35,563 nucleotides of DNA from an uncultured Elusimicrobium sp. GTDB taxonomy: Bacteria > Elusimicrobiota > Elusimicrobia > Elusimicrobiales > Elusimicrobiaceae. The stretch is from NCBI GenBank assembly GCA_937891135.1, contig CALAFB010000054.1, positions 1 to 35,563 of the forward strand. The letters run 5' to 3'. Below are positions 6,528 to 14,139 of the stretch, piece after piece. Position 1 is the stretch's first letter. The number at the start of each line of letters is the position of its first letter. The notes under the pieces were generated by a model. That model searched no databases. It saw nothing but the letters and a program-made list of their open reading frames with translations, and was not told the DNA's origin. A program made the translations under genes and the position numbers.

Positions 6528-6784
6528 ACAATTTCTATCTGTTTTTTTAGGAAATCCGTAAGGATACGGTTGCGGTACGCAACGATAGTTAAACCTAAAG
6601 AATAGTCCGTTTGAGACATAACTTTGCCGGAAGTCATGAGCCGGTGGGGTTATGTCGAATGTTTGTTATTAAATAACAATCTACGGCTGTTTGTTTTATG
6701 CGTTTAACTATCCATAAAGCATGTGGCCGTTATTATTGGGTTTCATAAACAGGGAAATTGAAAATCTAAATTAAGGAGATGTTT
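6528..6784 (+). promoter_or_regulatory. Structured pseudoknot leader RNA of pilin A
   Basis: Starts ACAATTT. Hairpin 1 is CCGTA/TACGG (6556-6560 with 6565-6569). Hairpin 2 is TTGCG/CGCAA (6570-6574 with 6578-6582). The long-range strand GATAGTTAAAC (6584-6594) pairs with GTTTAACTATC (6702-6712), 11 perfect bp. The linker AAAGAATAGTCCGTTTGAG is at 6597-6615. The internal hairpin is GACATAAC/GTTATGTC (6615-6622 with 6649-6656). An AT hairpin lies at 6663-6679. The terminal stem ACGGC/GCCGT (6683-6687 with 6726-6730) has an inner TTTATG/CATAAA stem and holds the second long-range strand in its loop, followed by TATTATT. The remaining 50 nt lead to GGAG at 6775. Confidence 0.8.
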
Positions 6785-7330
6785 ATGGAACGTCAAAACA
6801 CCCGGCAGGGTACTATGCAAAGCAGTTTACCCAAAGGTTTTACACTCATAGAACTTTTGGTTGTTGTACTGATTATTGGTATTTTAGCGGCGGTAGCATT
6901 GCCGCAATACCAAAAAGCGGTAGAAAAAAGCCGCTTAACCGAAGTGATGCAAAATATCCGTACAATGAAACAAATATCTGAACTGTACATCTTACAGAAC
7001 GGGGTGCCTGCATCCTTCATATCTCTAGAAGACATTGATTTGGATATAGAATTGTCCGGCGGGGAATGGATAGATGGCTGGTATGTAACAGATGATTTTA
7101 GTTATCATAGCATTATTCAGTCATCTGGTCTTGATTGTGAAATATACCGAATATCTGAGAAACATAATGCAGAATCTAGTGCTTTATATGCGGTAACTGC
7201 ACTTCAGGATCTAGACAACAATTCTTGGGAGAATAGATGTTATACCTTTAATTCTTCCTTAGGTAATTACGTCTGCCAAACCCTTCACGCGTGGGATAGT
7301 AGTATGGAAATTGAGCCTGGAGAACTGTAA
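6785..7330 (+). CDS. Type IV pilin-like protein (pilin A)
   Basis: This is a 181-residue prepilin-like protein whose leader ends in SSLPKG, followed by FTLIELLVVVLIIGILAAVALPQYQKAVEKSRLTEV. The start was chosen at 6785 rather than the ATG at 6779: AAGGAG at 6773-6778 abuts the first ATG, while the second has a normal six-base spacing. After the N-terminal helix the sequence diverges from the other pilins of the window. It is acidic (DIDLDIELSGGEWIDGW) with Cys residues in GLDCEIYR, NRCYTF and YVCQTL that may pair. The leader peptide closely matches that of pilin B (NTRQGTMQSSLPKG against NTRRGYTQSSLPKG), suggesting duplication of promoter, leader and N-terminus with diversification of the head domain. 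No clear terminator follows before the rpmB promoter. Confidence 0.9.
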   Translation: MERQNTRQGTMQSSLPKGFTLIELLVVVLIIGILAAVALPQYQKAVEKSRLTEVMQNIRTMKQISELYILQNGVPASFISLEDIDLDIELSGGEWIDGWYVTDDFSYHSIIQSSGLDCEIYRISEKHNAESSALYAVTALQDLDNNSWENRCYTFNSSLGNYVCQTLHAWDSSMEIEPGEL

Positions 7331-7345
7331 GAAACCCTTTTTCTC

Positions 7346-7375
7346 TTGCTCTTTGCATTACAAACTTTGTATAAT
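7346..7375 (+). promoter_or_regulatory. Promoter of rpmB
   Basis: TTGCTC (7346-7351), 18-bp spacer, TATAAT (7370-7375), start near 7382. A 31-nt leader with AAGGAAGGA precedes the ATG at 7413. Confidence 0.6.
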
Positions 7376-7412
7376 AAATTAACATAATTTATCTTACTAA
7401 GGAAGGAATACT

Positions 7413-7607
7413 ATGGCTTATAAATGTGCAATCTGTGGCAAAGCCTCCGTCTCCGGCGGTTCGTATAGCCACTCCAACTTGCGGACGAAAAGAACCTTTA
7501 AACCCAACCTTCAAAAACAGAAACTCGTTTTGGACGGCAAAACCCAAACGGCTTATGTTTGCACGGGTTGTATGAAAAGCGGTTTAGTTAAAAAACCGGC
7601 CAAATAA
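7413..7607 (+). CDS. rpmB: 50S ribosomal protein L28
   Basis: This 64-residue basic protein begins MAYKCAICGKASVSGGSYSHSNLRTKRTFKPNLQ, the bL28 signature (CxxCGK, then SHSNxxTKRxFKPNLQ). Two Cys pairs, CAIC and CTGC, form the zinc-binding version of bL28. Length and motif match the family. It has a strong Shine-Dalgarno site (AAGGAAGGA), its own promoter and a terminator, so it is expressed as a single gene. Its position upstream of bamA is probably incidental, although read-through of the terminator could contribute to the bamA-lpx operon because I could not identify a separate good bamA promoter. Confidence 0.93.
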   Translation: MAYKCAICGKASVSGGSYSHSNLRTKRTFKPNLQKQKLVLDGKTQTAYVCTGCMKSGLVKKPAK

Positions 7608-7626
7608 AACTCTTTTTGTACCACGT

Positions 7627-7667
7627 ACGCCCGTGCTGTCTTATAGTACGGGCGTTTTGCTTTTTGA
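7627..7667 (+). terminator. Terminator of rpmB
   Basis: ACGCCCGT (7627-7634) pairs with ACGGGCGT (7648-7655), loop of 13 bases, followed by TTTTGCTTTTTG. Confidence 0.75.
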
Positions 7668-7684
7668 CGTAATAAGGATTAAAA

Positions 7685-10057
7685 ATGACTTTTTTTAAAC
7701 GGGTTTGTGCGGTTGTTTTAGGCACATCTTTTTCTTTTTTTTCGTACGCGCGCGCGCAAGAAACGCCTACTGAGTTGGATCCCCGCGGTCCGTGGATGAT
7801 TTGTAACATTCAAGTAGAAGGGCTTCAGAATATCCGCAAAAAAACGGTTACCAAGGCCGCTCACGCCAAAAAAGGCGCACTTTACGAACGCGTTACCGTG
7901 TCCGAAGATGTGCAAGATATTTCCGGCCTGGGCAGTTTTGACAGCGTGGAAATTGATATTACACCGATTTCCGGCACCCGTAAAGATAAAGAATCGGGCA
8001 CATCCTATCAATGCCATAAACTAACCTATCTGGTAAAAGAGAAACCGATTTTTGACCGCTTAACGTACGCAGGCCGCAAACACCTGGGCAAAGGGGCCAT
8101 TACACAAGCCATGACATTAAAACTCAAGGACCCGTTTAACGAAGCCAAACTCCAAAGTGATTTGCAGCGCATTACTGCCAAATATGCTGAAAAAGGCTAC
8201 GTCAACGCGCAAGTGGCGTATGAGCTGGAAAAAAATGAAAAACTGGGCGTGGTATATGTAAAACTCATCATCCAGGAAGGCGAACGCGTGCGCGTGAAAG
8301 AAGTGACGCTGGATACAGACGGTACCGAAACTGAATTGCCGACCGCCAAAATTTTAAAGAAAGCCTCCAACCGCCCCGGCAAAGTATTTAAGCCGCAGAA
8401 TTTGCAAAAAGATTGGGTCAAAATGATGCTTTATGGGCGCAACAAAGGGTATAGTGAGTTTAATTTATCTCAGCCTGAAGTTACCTATAATGCAGAGAAG
8501 AACGAAGCGTTTTTAACGTATCACTTAACTGAAGGACCGCAAGTAGATTTCGGGCGTGTTTCATTTGAAGGCAATAACGTCTTTACCCCGGCAGAACTTA
8601 ATAAGCAGGTCTATTTTCGTATTGGGCAGCGTTACAACCAAAAAGATTTTGATGATACGATTGCCGCTATCCAAGAACAATACGCCGATAAAGGTTACTT
8701 ACAAGCGCAAGTAATCCCGGTCAAAGATATTCAAAACGGGCTCTTAAACATTACGTTTGACATTACCGAAGGCCGCATTTTCTACATTGACCACGTGGAC
8801 GTAACCGGTTACGAACACACCAAAAAATACGTATTTACGCGCGAACTTTCTATCCACCCCGGCGATTTGTACGACAACGCCAAAATCAAACGCAGCCAAA
8901 CTAAAATTATGAACTTGGGTTTTATTAACGATGTGCAAATTGGCCTGCAGCCCACGGCCGATCCCAATAAAGTAGATTTGGATTTTAACATTGTAGAAGG
9001 CCGTCCCGGTATGTTTACCGCCGGGTTGGCCATGAGTTCTATGGATGGGCTTTATGGGGAAGTTTCATTAAATCATTTGAACTTGTTTGGGCGGGCACAA
9101 CGGGTATCTATACGGACGTTATTCGGGAAAGAAATTTTGGATTATACGGTCAGTTGGTATACACCGTGGATTTTTGATAAACCCACTTCGCTAGGGGTAG
9201 ATGCGTTTAATACACGCCGCTACCGCTCTTTCTCTACAGAAAACCAAGCCTATACCGAAAAGCGTATCGGCGGACGTTTGAAAGTGGGCCCGCGCTTTAA
9301 CGACGATATTTACCAGCTTGGGTTTGGCTATTCATTTGAACATATTAACATCTATGATGTGGATTCTCAGTTCCAATGTCAGCCCGGGCAGGATCCGTCC
9401 ACCTGTATTTCCAAAGGGGAAACCAATCTGTCTACGATTAGTACGGATTTTGCCATTGATACCCGCGATAACATCTGGGACCCGACGCGCGGTTGGCGTA
9501 ACTCATTAGGGCTTGCTTTAGCGGGTGGTCCGGTTGGCGGCGATTTGGACTTATGGTACTTTAACGCGCGTTCTATTTTCAATCATACGGTCTTAAATAT
9601 TGGCGGTAATTATCCCATCGTATTTGTGCTGTCTAATAAATTTGGCTCTGTTCGTCCGTATGGGCGTACGGACGAAGTGCCTCCTTATGAAAAGTTCTTC
9701 TTAGGGGGGGCTGATACGGTGCGCGGTTATGAACGCGCCGGGGAAATCGGCCCTAAATACGGCGGCACGATGTATTATGTGATGAATGCGGAACTGCGTT
9801 TCCCGCTTGCGCGCGAGGGAAGAAGAAATATGGCGCAGTTTGCGTTCTTCTTTGACCTGGGTAACTCGTGGAATCATTTTGATGATATTAAGTTTGATTT
9901 GGGGCCGCAGGAAAACCAGTTTAAAGCCGGCGTCGGGGTAGGATTGCGTTTAACTACGCCGTCATTACCGATTCGTATTGATTGGGGGTACGGCTTAAAC
10001 CACAACAAAGGGGAAGACCGTTCCCACTTCTACTTTAATATTTCCAATATGATGTAA
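7685..10057 (+). CDS. bamA: BamA outer-membrane assembly factor (Omp85)
   Basis: This 790-residue protein has a signal peptide (MTFFKRVCAVVLGTSFSFFSYARAQ). About five POTRA domains follow (residues about 35-430; repeated endings such as VKLIIQEGERVRVKEV, VDFGRVSFEGNNVFTPAEL and FYIDHVDVTGYEHTKKYVFTREL), then a C-terminal beta-barrel. The barrel carries the Omp85 lid-lock-type motif VRGYERAG near residue 680 and strands such as IDTRDNIWDPTRGW and PIRIDWGYGLN. BamA inserts outer-membrane beta-barrels, and its length matches the family. The start has AAGGA eight bases upstream. It heads an operon with skp and the lipid A genes, the conserved diderm arrangement that couples protein and LPS supply to the outer membrane. 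The protein ends in NISNMM rather than an aromatic residue, a small departure from the usual C-terminal signal. Confidence 0.95.
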   Translation: MTFFKRVCAVVLGTSFSFFSYARAQETPTELDPRGPWMICNIQVEGLQNIRKKTVTKAAHAKKGALYERVTVSEDVQDISGLGSFDSVEIDITPISGTRKDKESGTSYQCHKLTYLVKEKPIFDRLTYAGRKHLGKGAITQAMTLKLKDPFNEAKLQSDLQRITAKYAEKGYVNAQVAYELEKNEKLGVVYVKLIIQEGERVRVKEVTLDTDGTETELPTAKILKKASNRPGKVFKPQNLQKDWVKMMLYGRNKGYSEFNLSQPEVTYNAEKNEAFLTYHLTEGPQVDFGRVSFEGNNVFTPAELNKQVYFRIGQRYNQKDFDDTIAAIQEQYADKGYLQAQVIPVKDIQNGLLNITFDITEGRIFYIDHVDVTGYEHTKKYVFTRELSIHPGDLYDNAKIKRSQTKIMNLGFINDVQIGLQPTADPNKVDLDFNIVEGRPGMFTAGLAMSSMDGLYGEVSLNHLNLFGRAQRVSIRTLFGKEILDYTVSWYTPWIFDKPTSLGVDAFNTRRYRSFSTENQAYTEKRIGGRLKVGPRFNDDIYQLGFGYSFEHINIYDVDSQFQCQPGQDPSTCISKGETNLSTISTDFAIDTRDNIWDPTRGWRNSLGLALAGGPVGGDLDLWYFNARSIFNHTVLNIGGNYPIVFVLSNKFGSVRPYGRTDEVPPYEKFFLGGADTVRGYERAGEIGPKYGGTMYYVMNAELRFPLAREGRRNMAQFAFFFDLGNSWNHFDDIKFDLGPQENQFKAGVGVGLRLTTPSLPIRIDWGYGLNHNKGEDRSHFYFNISNMM

Positions 10058-10064
10058 GGAGTGT

Positions 10065-10949
10065 ATGAAACAAAGCCTTTTAGCGGTATTATTTTTAGCA
10101 GTTACTACTTGTTCGGCAGCGCAAGAAATGGCACTTACCGAACAAGAAAATGCTGCTGTCGCCGCGATTTTGGCCAAAGCGCAGGAAGGCCCGTCCAAAC
10201 CGCAAGACCGGTTACCTGTGCCGCAAGCTGCCCGTCTGGAAGTAAAACAAGCCTTGGAAGCCCAAGACGCGCCCGCTGACCCGGAAGAAGACGACGAAAA
10301 AACACCCAAAAAATGTTTAACGGTTGCATTTATTGATATTGATGAGGCGTTTAACGCGCATCCGCGTACGGTGGCTGTCAAAGAGCAAATTCGTCTTAAA
10401 ATTTTATCTAAAGAAGAAGAAGTTGCCCATGCTAAAAACTTAATTGCCGAATTAACGGAAGAAAACCGCCGTTTGGCTTCTTTGGCAGCCCAGTTAAAGC
10501 CGTTTTATGAAATTTTAGAGGCCGAACCGCACGAATTATTACCTCATCCTCCCGAAAATGCAGATGAACTGGCGTTGGGCAATATGTTAAACCGTTTGAC
10601 TTTTGCCGGGACGGATGTTTTTTATGCTACCCCTTTAAACACGCCCGCTCAGCTGGAAGATTTAAAAGCGCGTATTATTTCTAATAAACGGAAAATGGAA
10701 GAACGCACGTTTTTTATAGACAATTACCGCTACGCCACGCGTGAAGAAATTTTAAAGTTAGAGGAACAAGAAGTCAAAGAAATTTTGAAAGATATTTATT
10801 TAGAAATTAAATCATTTGCCAAAAAGCGTAACATTGGGGCGGTGGTGCGTAAAGACGAAGTATTATACGGAGAAAAGCCCGTCAATGTTACCAAAGATTT
10901 TGTAAACCGCTTGAAGAAAGCGAAAAAATACCGCCCGCGCGGTAAATGA
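10065..10949 (+). CDS. Skp/OmpH-family periplasmic chaperone
   Basis: This 294-residue exported protein has the signal peptide MKQSLLAVLFLAVTTCSAAQ. A Pro/Glu-rich linker of about 60 residues follows, then CLTVAFIDIDEAFNAHPRTVAVKEQIRLKILSKEEEVAHAKNLI, the start of the OmpH/Skp domain, and a long charged, coiled-coil region. Skp trimers hold unfolded outer-membrane proteins on their way to BamA. E. coli Skp is about 160 residues, so this version is nearly twice as long, with an insertion around residues 145-215 that interrupts the helical arms. It is 7 nt from bamA with AAGGAG before the ATG, so it is surely cotranscribed. Position and N-terminal motif support the family; function as a general chaperone is inferred. 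Confidence 0.8.
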   Translation: MKQSLLAVLFLAVTTCSAAQEMALTEQENAAVAAILAKAQEGPSKPQDRLPVPQAARLEVKQALEAQDAPADPEEDDEKTPKKCLTVAFIDIDEAFNAHPRTVAVKEQIRLKILSKEEEVAHAKNLIAELTEENRRLASLAAQLKPFYEILEAEPHELLPHPPENADELALGNMLNRLTFAGTDVFYATPLNTPAQLEDLKARIISNKRKMEERTFFIDNYRYATREEILKLEEQEVKEILKDIYLEIKSFAKKRNIGAVVRKDEVLYGEKPVNVTKDFVNRLKKAKKYRPRGK

Positions 10950-10958
10950 GAGGTGCTT

Positions 10959-12035
10959 ATGAAACCCTTAACCTTAGTTGAAATTGCCGAAATTACCCAT
11001 GCTCGGCCCAGTACCCCCTGTGAGGTACAAATTACTTCTTTATGTTCCTTGGAAAATGCCCAAGAAGGCGGCATTTGTTATGTAACTTCCTTGGAAAAAC
11101 CGGAACTCCTAGCGCAGCTGAAAGCCTCTGCCGTATTTGTCCCGGAGGAGGCAGCAGGGAAATCGTTGCCGTTTAACGGGATTTTATTGTATGCGAAGAA
11201 CCCCGAATGGGCATTTGTTTTGCTCATGAAATACGTAGATGCACACTACCAAAAATTTACCCCCGGTATTCATCCTACGGCGGTGATTAGTAAAAAAGCC
11301 ACATTGGGGGCCGATGTATCCGTCGGAGCGTATACCGTGATTGAAGACGGCGTAACCGTGGGCGATCATACGGTCATTTTTCCACAATGTTATATTGGGA
11401 GGGACGTCCAAATCGGCAAAAATTGTTTGTTATATCCGCAAGTGGTCATCCGTGAACAATGCGTTTTAAAGGATTATGTGATTTTACAAGCCGGGGCCAA
11501 AATCGGTTCGGACGGGTTTGGGTTTACCTTCCACGAAGGACGGCACCAAAAAATCCCGCAAATTGGGAATGTCATCCTGGGCAATGATGTAGAAGTTCAG
11601 TCCAATACATGTATTGATCGTGCTAAAATTGCCAGTACCGTAATTGGAGATAATACCAAGATTGATAATTTAGTCCAAATTGGTCACAATGTTACGGTAG
11701 GGATGAGCTCTATTTGTTGTGCCCAAGTAGGTGTAGCGGGTACAACGGATATTGGTAACGGGGTCATTTTAGCCGGGCAAGTAGGTTTAGCCGGACATAT
11801 GAAAGTAGGCGATCGTGCCCAAGTAGGTGCACAGTCCGGCGTGATGGGGTCTATCCCGTCGGGGCAAACGTATTTTGGCTATCCGGCTATGCCGCAGCGT
11901 GAGGCATTCAAACAACAAGCTATTTTACGCAAATTGCCGGAGATGTACAAAGAATTTCAAAAATTTAAGAAAGAAGCCGCAGCCTTAAAAACAATGTCTT
12001 TTTGGGGCCGTGTTAAAAAGATAGTAGGATGTTAA
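10959..12035 (+). CDS. lpxD: LpxD, UDP-3-O-acylglucosamine N-acyltransferase
   Basis: LpxD adds the second hydroxyacyl chain (amide-linked at the 2-amino group) to UDP-3-O-acyl-glucosamine using acyl-ACP, the third step of lipid A synthesis in the cytoplasm. The 358-residue protein has the LpxD N-terminal uridine-binding domain (about 1-95) and then left-handed beta-helix hexapeptide repeats. The motif DNLVQIGHNVTVG contains His243, matching the catalytic His of E. coli LpxD. It ends in a C-terminal helix (EMYKEFQKFKKEAAALK). I prefer ATG at 10959, with GAGAGG at 10948-10953 as Shine-Dalgarno site, to the GTG at 10953, which lies inside that site. It is the third gene of the bamA operon. Confidence 0.95.
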   Translation: MKPLTLVEIAEITHARPSTPCEVQITSLCSLENAQEGGICYVTSLEKPELLAQLKASAVFVPEEAAGKSLPFNGILLYAKNPEWAFVLLMKYVDAHYQKFTPGIHPTAVISKKATLGADVSVGAYTVIEDGVTVGDHTVIFPQCYIGRDVQIGKNCLLYPQVVIREQCVLKDYVILQAGAKIGSDGFGFTFHEGRHQKIPQIGNVILGNDVEVQSNTCIDRAKIASTVIGDNTKIDNLVQIGHNVTVGMSSICCAQVGVAGTTDIGNGVILAGQVGLAGHMKVGDRAQVGAQSGVMGSIPSGQTYFGYPAMPQREAFKQQAILRKLPEMYKEFQKFKKEAAALKTMSFWGRVKKIVGC

Positions 12036-12036
12036 T

Positions 12037-12861
12037 ATGAGACAAACATTACAACAACCCGCTGTAGTTAGCGGAATTGGTTTACACACGGGCGTACCGT
12101 CAACCATGACTTTTAAACCCGCTTCCAATGGCATTACATTTTTGCGTACAGATTTGCCCGGCTCTCGGCCGATCCGTGCCCATGTGGATAATGTAGGTTC
12201 TACTTTGCGCGGCACGAATTTAAAAAATGAAACGGCCGAAGTGTGGACCATTGAACATGCCATGTCTGCTTTGCACGCGCTTGGTATTACGGATGTAGCG
12301 GTAGAAATGGACGGCCCCGAACCGCCCGTTACTGACGGGGCAAGCGATTTATACGTAAGTGCTTTATTAAAAGCAGGTATCCGGGAATTGGATACGGAAC
12401 AACCTGTTTTAAATATCAAGCAAAAAATTACGTATTCATCCGGTAACATTTTTTATAGTGCCGAGCCGGCAGATCAACTGACGTTTACGTTTGTTTATAA
12501 ACATAAACATCCTCTACTTGCACATAGTGAATATACATTTGAATTTACACAGCAAAATTATATAGAGCAAATTGCGCGTGCGCGTACGTTTGGGTTTGAA
12601 GAAGAACTCGCGTTTTTAAAAGCACACGGCCTGGCTAAAGGGGGAAATTTGGAAAATGCGGTTATTATCGGTAAAGATAAGTTTATTAACGAACGTCGCT
12701 TTCCCGACGAACCCGTGCGTCATAAACTGTTAGATTTAGTGGGGGATATTTCTCTTACGGGTTGCAAATTGCCTCCGTTAGCCATTCGCTGTGAATGTGG
12801 CGGGCACAAACATAACGTGCTATTTGCTAAAATTTTATTAACTAATTCGGAGGACCAATGA
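12037..12861 (+). CDS. lpxC: LpxC, UDP-3-O-acyl-GlcNAc deacetylase
   Basis: LpxC is the committed, zinc-dependent step of lipid A synthesis. Family motifs are all visible: VVSGIGLHTG, TIEHAMSAL with zinc ligand His74, ARTFGFEEEL, KGGNLENAV, and VRHKLLDLVGD with zinc ligands His229 and Asp233. GGHKHN carries His257, the likely general-acid His. At 274 residues it is slightly shorter than E. coli LpxC (305). It is a stand-alone LpxC, not fused to FabZ as in Bacteroidota. It starts 1 nt after lpxD, and its last codons overlap the fabZ ATG by 4 bp, suggesting translational coupling. Confidence 0.96.
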   Translation: MRQTLQQPAVVSGIGLHTGVPSTMTFKPASNGITFLRTDLPGSRPIRAHVDNVGSTLRGTNLKNETAEVWTIEHAMSALHALGITDVAVEMDGPEPPVTDGASDLYVSALLKAGIRELDTEQPVLNIKQKITYSSGNIFYSAEPADQLTFTFVYKHKHPLLAHSEYTFEFTQQNYIEQIARARTFGFEEELAFLKAHGLAKGGNLENAVIIGKDKFINERRFPDEPVRHKLLDLVGDISLTGCKLPPLAIRCECGGHKHNVLFAKILLTNSEDQ

Positions 12862-13343
12862 GCATTAAACACTCTTTGAAAACATTTTTAACATTACCGG
12901 TCATTCAAACGATTGGCCCGGAACAGATCAAAAAATCAATTCCACACCGCGAACCATTTTTATTGGTGGATGAAGTACGCGTGTTGGAAGACAGTACCAA
13001 ATATATGGGTATCCGTCATGTCAAAGCGGATGAATATTATTTTAAAGGCCATTTTCCAGGGAACCCGGTTATGCCGGGTGTATTGGTGGTGGAAAGCATG
13101 TCCCAGGCATTTGGGGGTGCTATGATGAGCCGTATTGCCGGGGAAAAAGGCGGTATCCCGTTATTTTTAAGTATTGATGAGGCCAAATTTCGCGGGATTG
13201 TGCGTCCGGGAGATACTTTACAAATGCCGTTGGAAGTATTAAGATTAGGTAAGATATCTAAAATTTATGCCGAGGCCTACGTCAGCGGTAAATTATGTGC
13301 GCAGGCAACTCTCAATTTTATTTTAGGAGAACACCATGTCTAA
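12858..13343 (+). CDS. fabZ: FabZ, 3-hydroxyacyl-ACP dehydratase
   Basis: FabZ dehydrates 3-hydroxyacyl-ACP in fatty acid elongation and competes with LpxA/LpxD for the same substrate, which explains its usual place among lpx genes. The hot-dog signature is complete: IPHREPFLLVDEV, then GHFPGNPVMPGVLVVESMSQ with catalytic His65 and Glu79. At 161 residues it is slightly longer than average because of an N-terminal extension of about 25 residues. It overlaps lpxC by 4 bp (ATGA) and lpxA by 8 bp. Confidence 0.95.
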   Translation: MSIKHSLKTFLTLPVIQTIGPEQIKKSIPHREPFLLVDEVRVLEDSTKYMGIRHVKADEYYFKGHFPGNPVMPGVLVVESMSQAFGGAMMSRIAGEKGGIPLFLSIDEAKFRGIVRPGDTLQMPLEVLRLGKISKIYAEAYVSGKLCAQATLNFILGEHHV

Positions 13344-14139
13344 CATTCATCCTACTGCTATTATTCATCCTACTGCTAAAATTGATCCGTCTACCGAGGT
13401 CGGGCCGTATACGATTATCGGGGAAGACGTCCAAATTGGCAAGAATAATCATATTGGCCCGTATTGTGTTATTGAAAATACAACTATGGGGGACCATAAT
13501 GAACTGATTGCCAGTTGCTTTGTAGGCGTTAAACCGCAAGATTTATCTTATAAAGGGGAACATACCCGCGTTGTTCTGGGGAATGGTAACAAAATCCGTG
13601 AATGTGTAACCATTCACCGTTCTACATTTGTAGATAAACCCACTAAACTGGGCAATAATAATTTGTTAATGGCAAATTCCCATGTGGCACATGATGTGCA
13701 AATGGGCAACTCCTGTATTATTGCCAACTCCACCGGGTTAGCCGGGCACGTGATTGTAGAGGACCGGGTGGTAATGTCTGGTATGGTAGGGATTCATCAA
13801 TTTGTACGCGTAGGCACGATGGCGATGCTCTCCGGTGGGGCTATGCTTCCATTAGATATTCCGCCGTATTGTATTGCGCAAGGGGAACGGGCTAAACTAG
13901 TTGGCCTTAACATCATTGGGATGCGCCGGGCCGGATTAGCCCGCAAAGTGATTTTAGAAATTACCCGTGCGTTTAAACGGATGTTTAGAAGCGGCAAACG
14001 CTTGGAAGAAGCCATGGCGGAATTGGAAGCCGCCCATCCGTGCGCTGAAGTACAGCACATGATTGATTTTTGTCGCGCCAGCCAGCGTGGGGTAGCGCAA
14101 GCCAAAAAGAAAATGCACGAAACGGATGACGGCGAATAA
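13336..14139 (+). CDS. lpxA: LpxA, UDP-GlcNAc 3-O-acyltransferase
   Basis: LpxA performs the first step of lipid A synthesis, transferring a hydroxyacyl chain from ACP to UDP-GlcNAc. The 267-residue protein starts directly with hexapeptide repeats (IHPTAIIHPTAKIDPSTEVGPYTIIGE). It contains NSHVAHDVQMGN, where His119 corresponds to the catalytic His125 of E. coli. It ends with the helical domain (RAGLARKVILEITRAFKRMFRS). Length matches the family. AGGAG lies just upstream of ATG within fabZ. It overlaps lpxI by 14 bp. Confidence 0.96.
   Translation: MSNIHPTAIIHPTAKIDPSTEVGPYTIIGEDVQIGKNNHIGPYCVIENTTMGDHNELIASCFVGVKPQDLSYKGEHTRVVLGNGNKIRECVTIHRSTFVDKPTKLGNNNLLMANSHVAHDVQMGNSCIIANSTGLAGHVIVEDRVVMSGMVGIHQFVRVGTMAMLSGGAMLPLDIPPYCIAQGERAKLVGLNIIGMRRAGLARKVILEITRAFKRMFRSGKRLEEAMAELEAAHPCAEVQHMIDFCRASQRGVAQAKKKMHETDDGE

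Noticed and set aside
10953..10958. GTG start for lpxD
   Set aside because: The GTG is part of the GAGAGG Shine-Dalgarno region of the better ATG at 10959.
12037..13343. LpxC-FabZ fusion as in Bacteroidota
   Set aside because: The two are separate frames with a 4-bp overlap and a proper stop codon.
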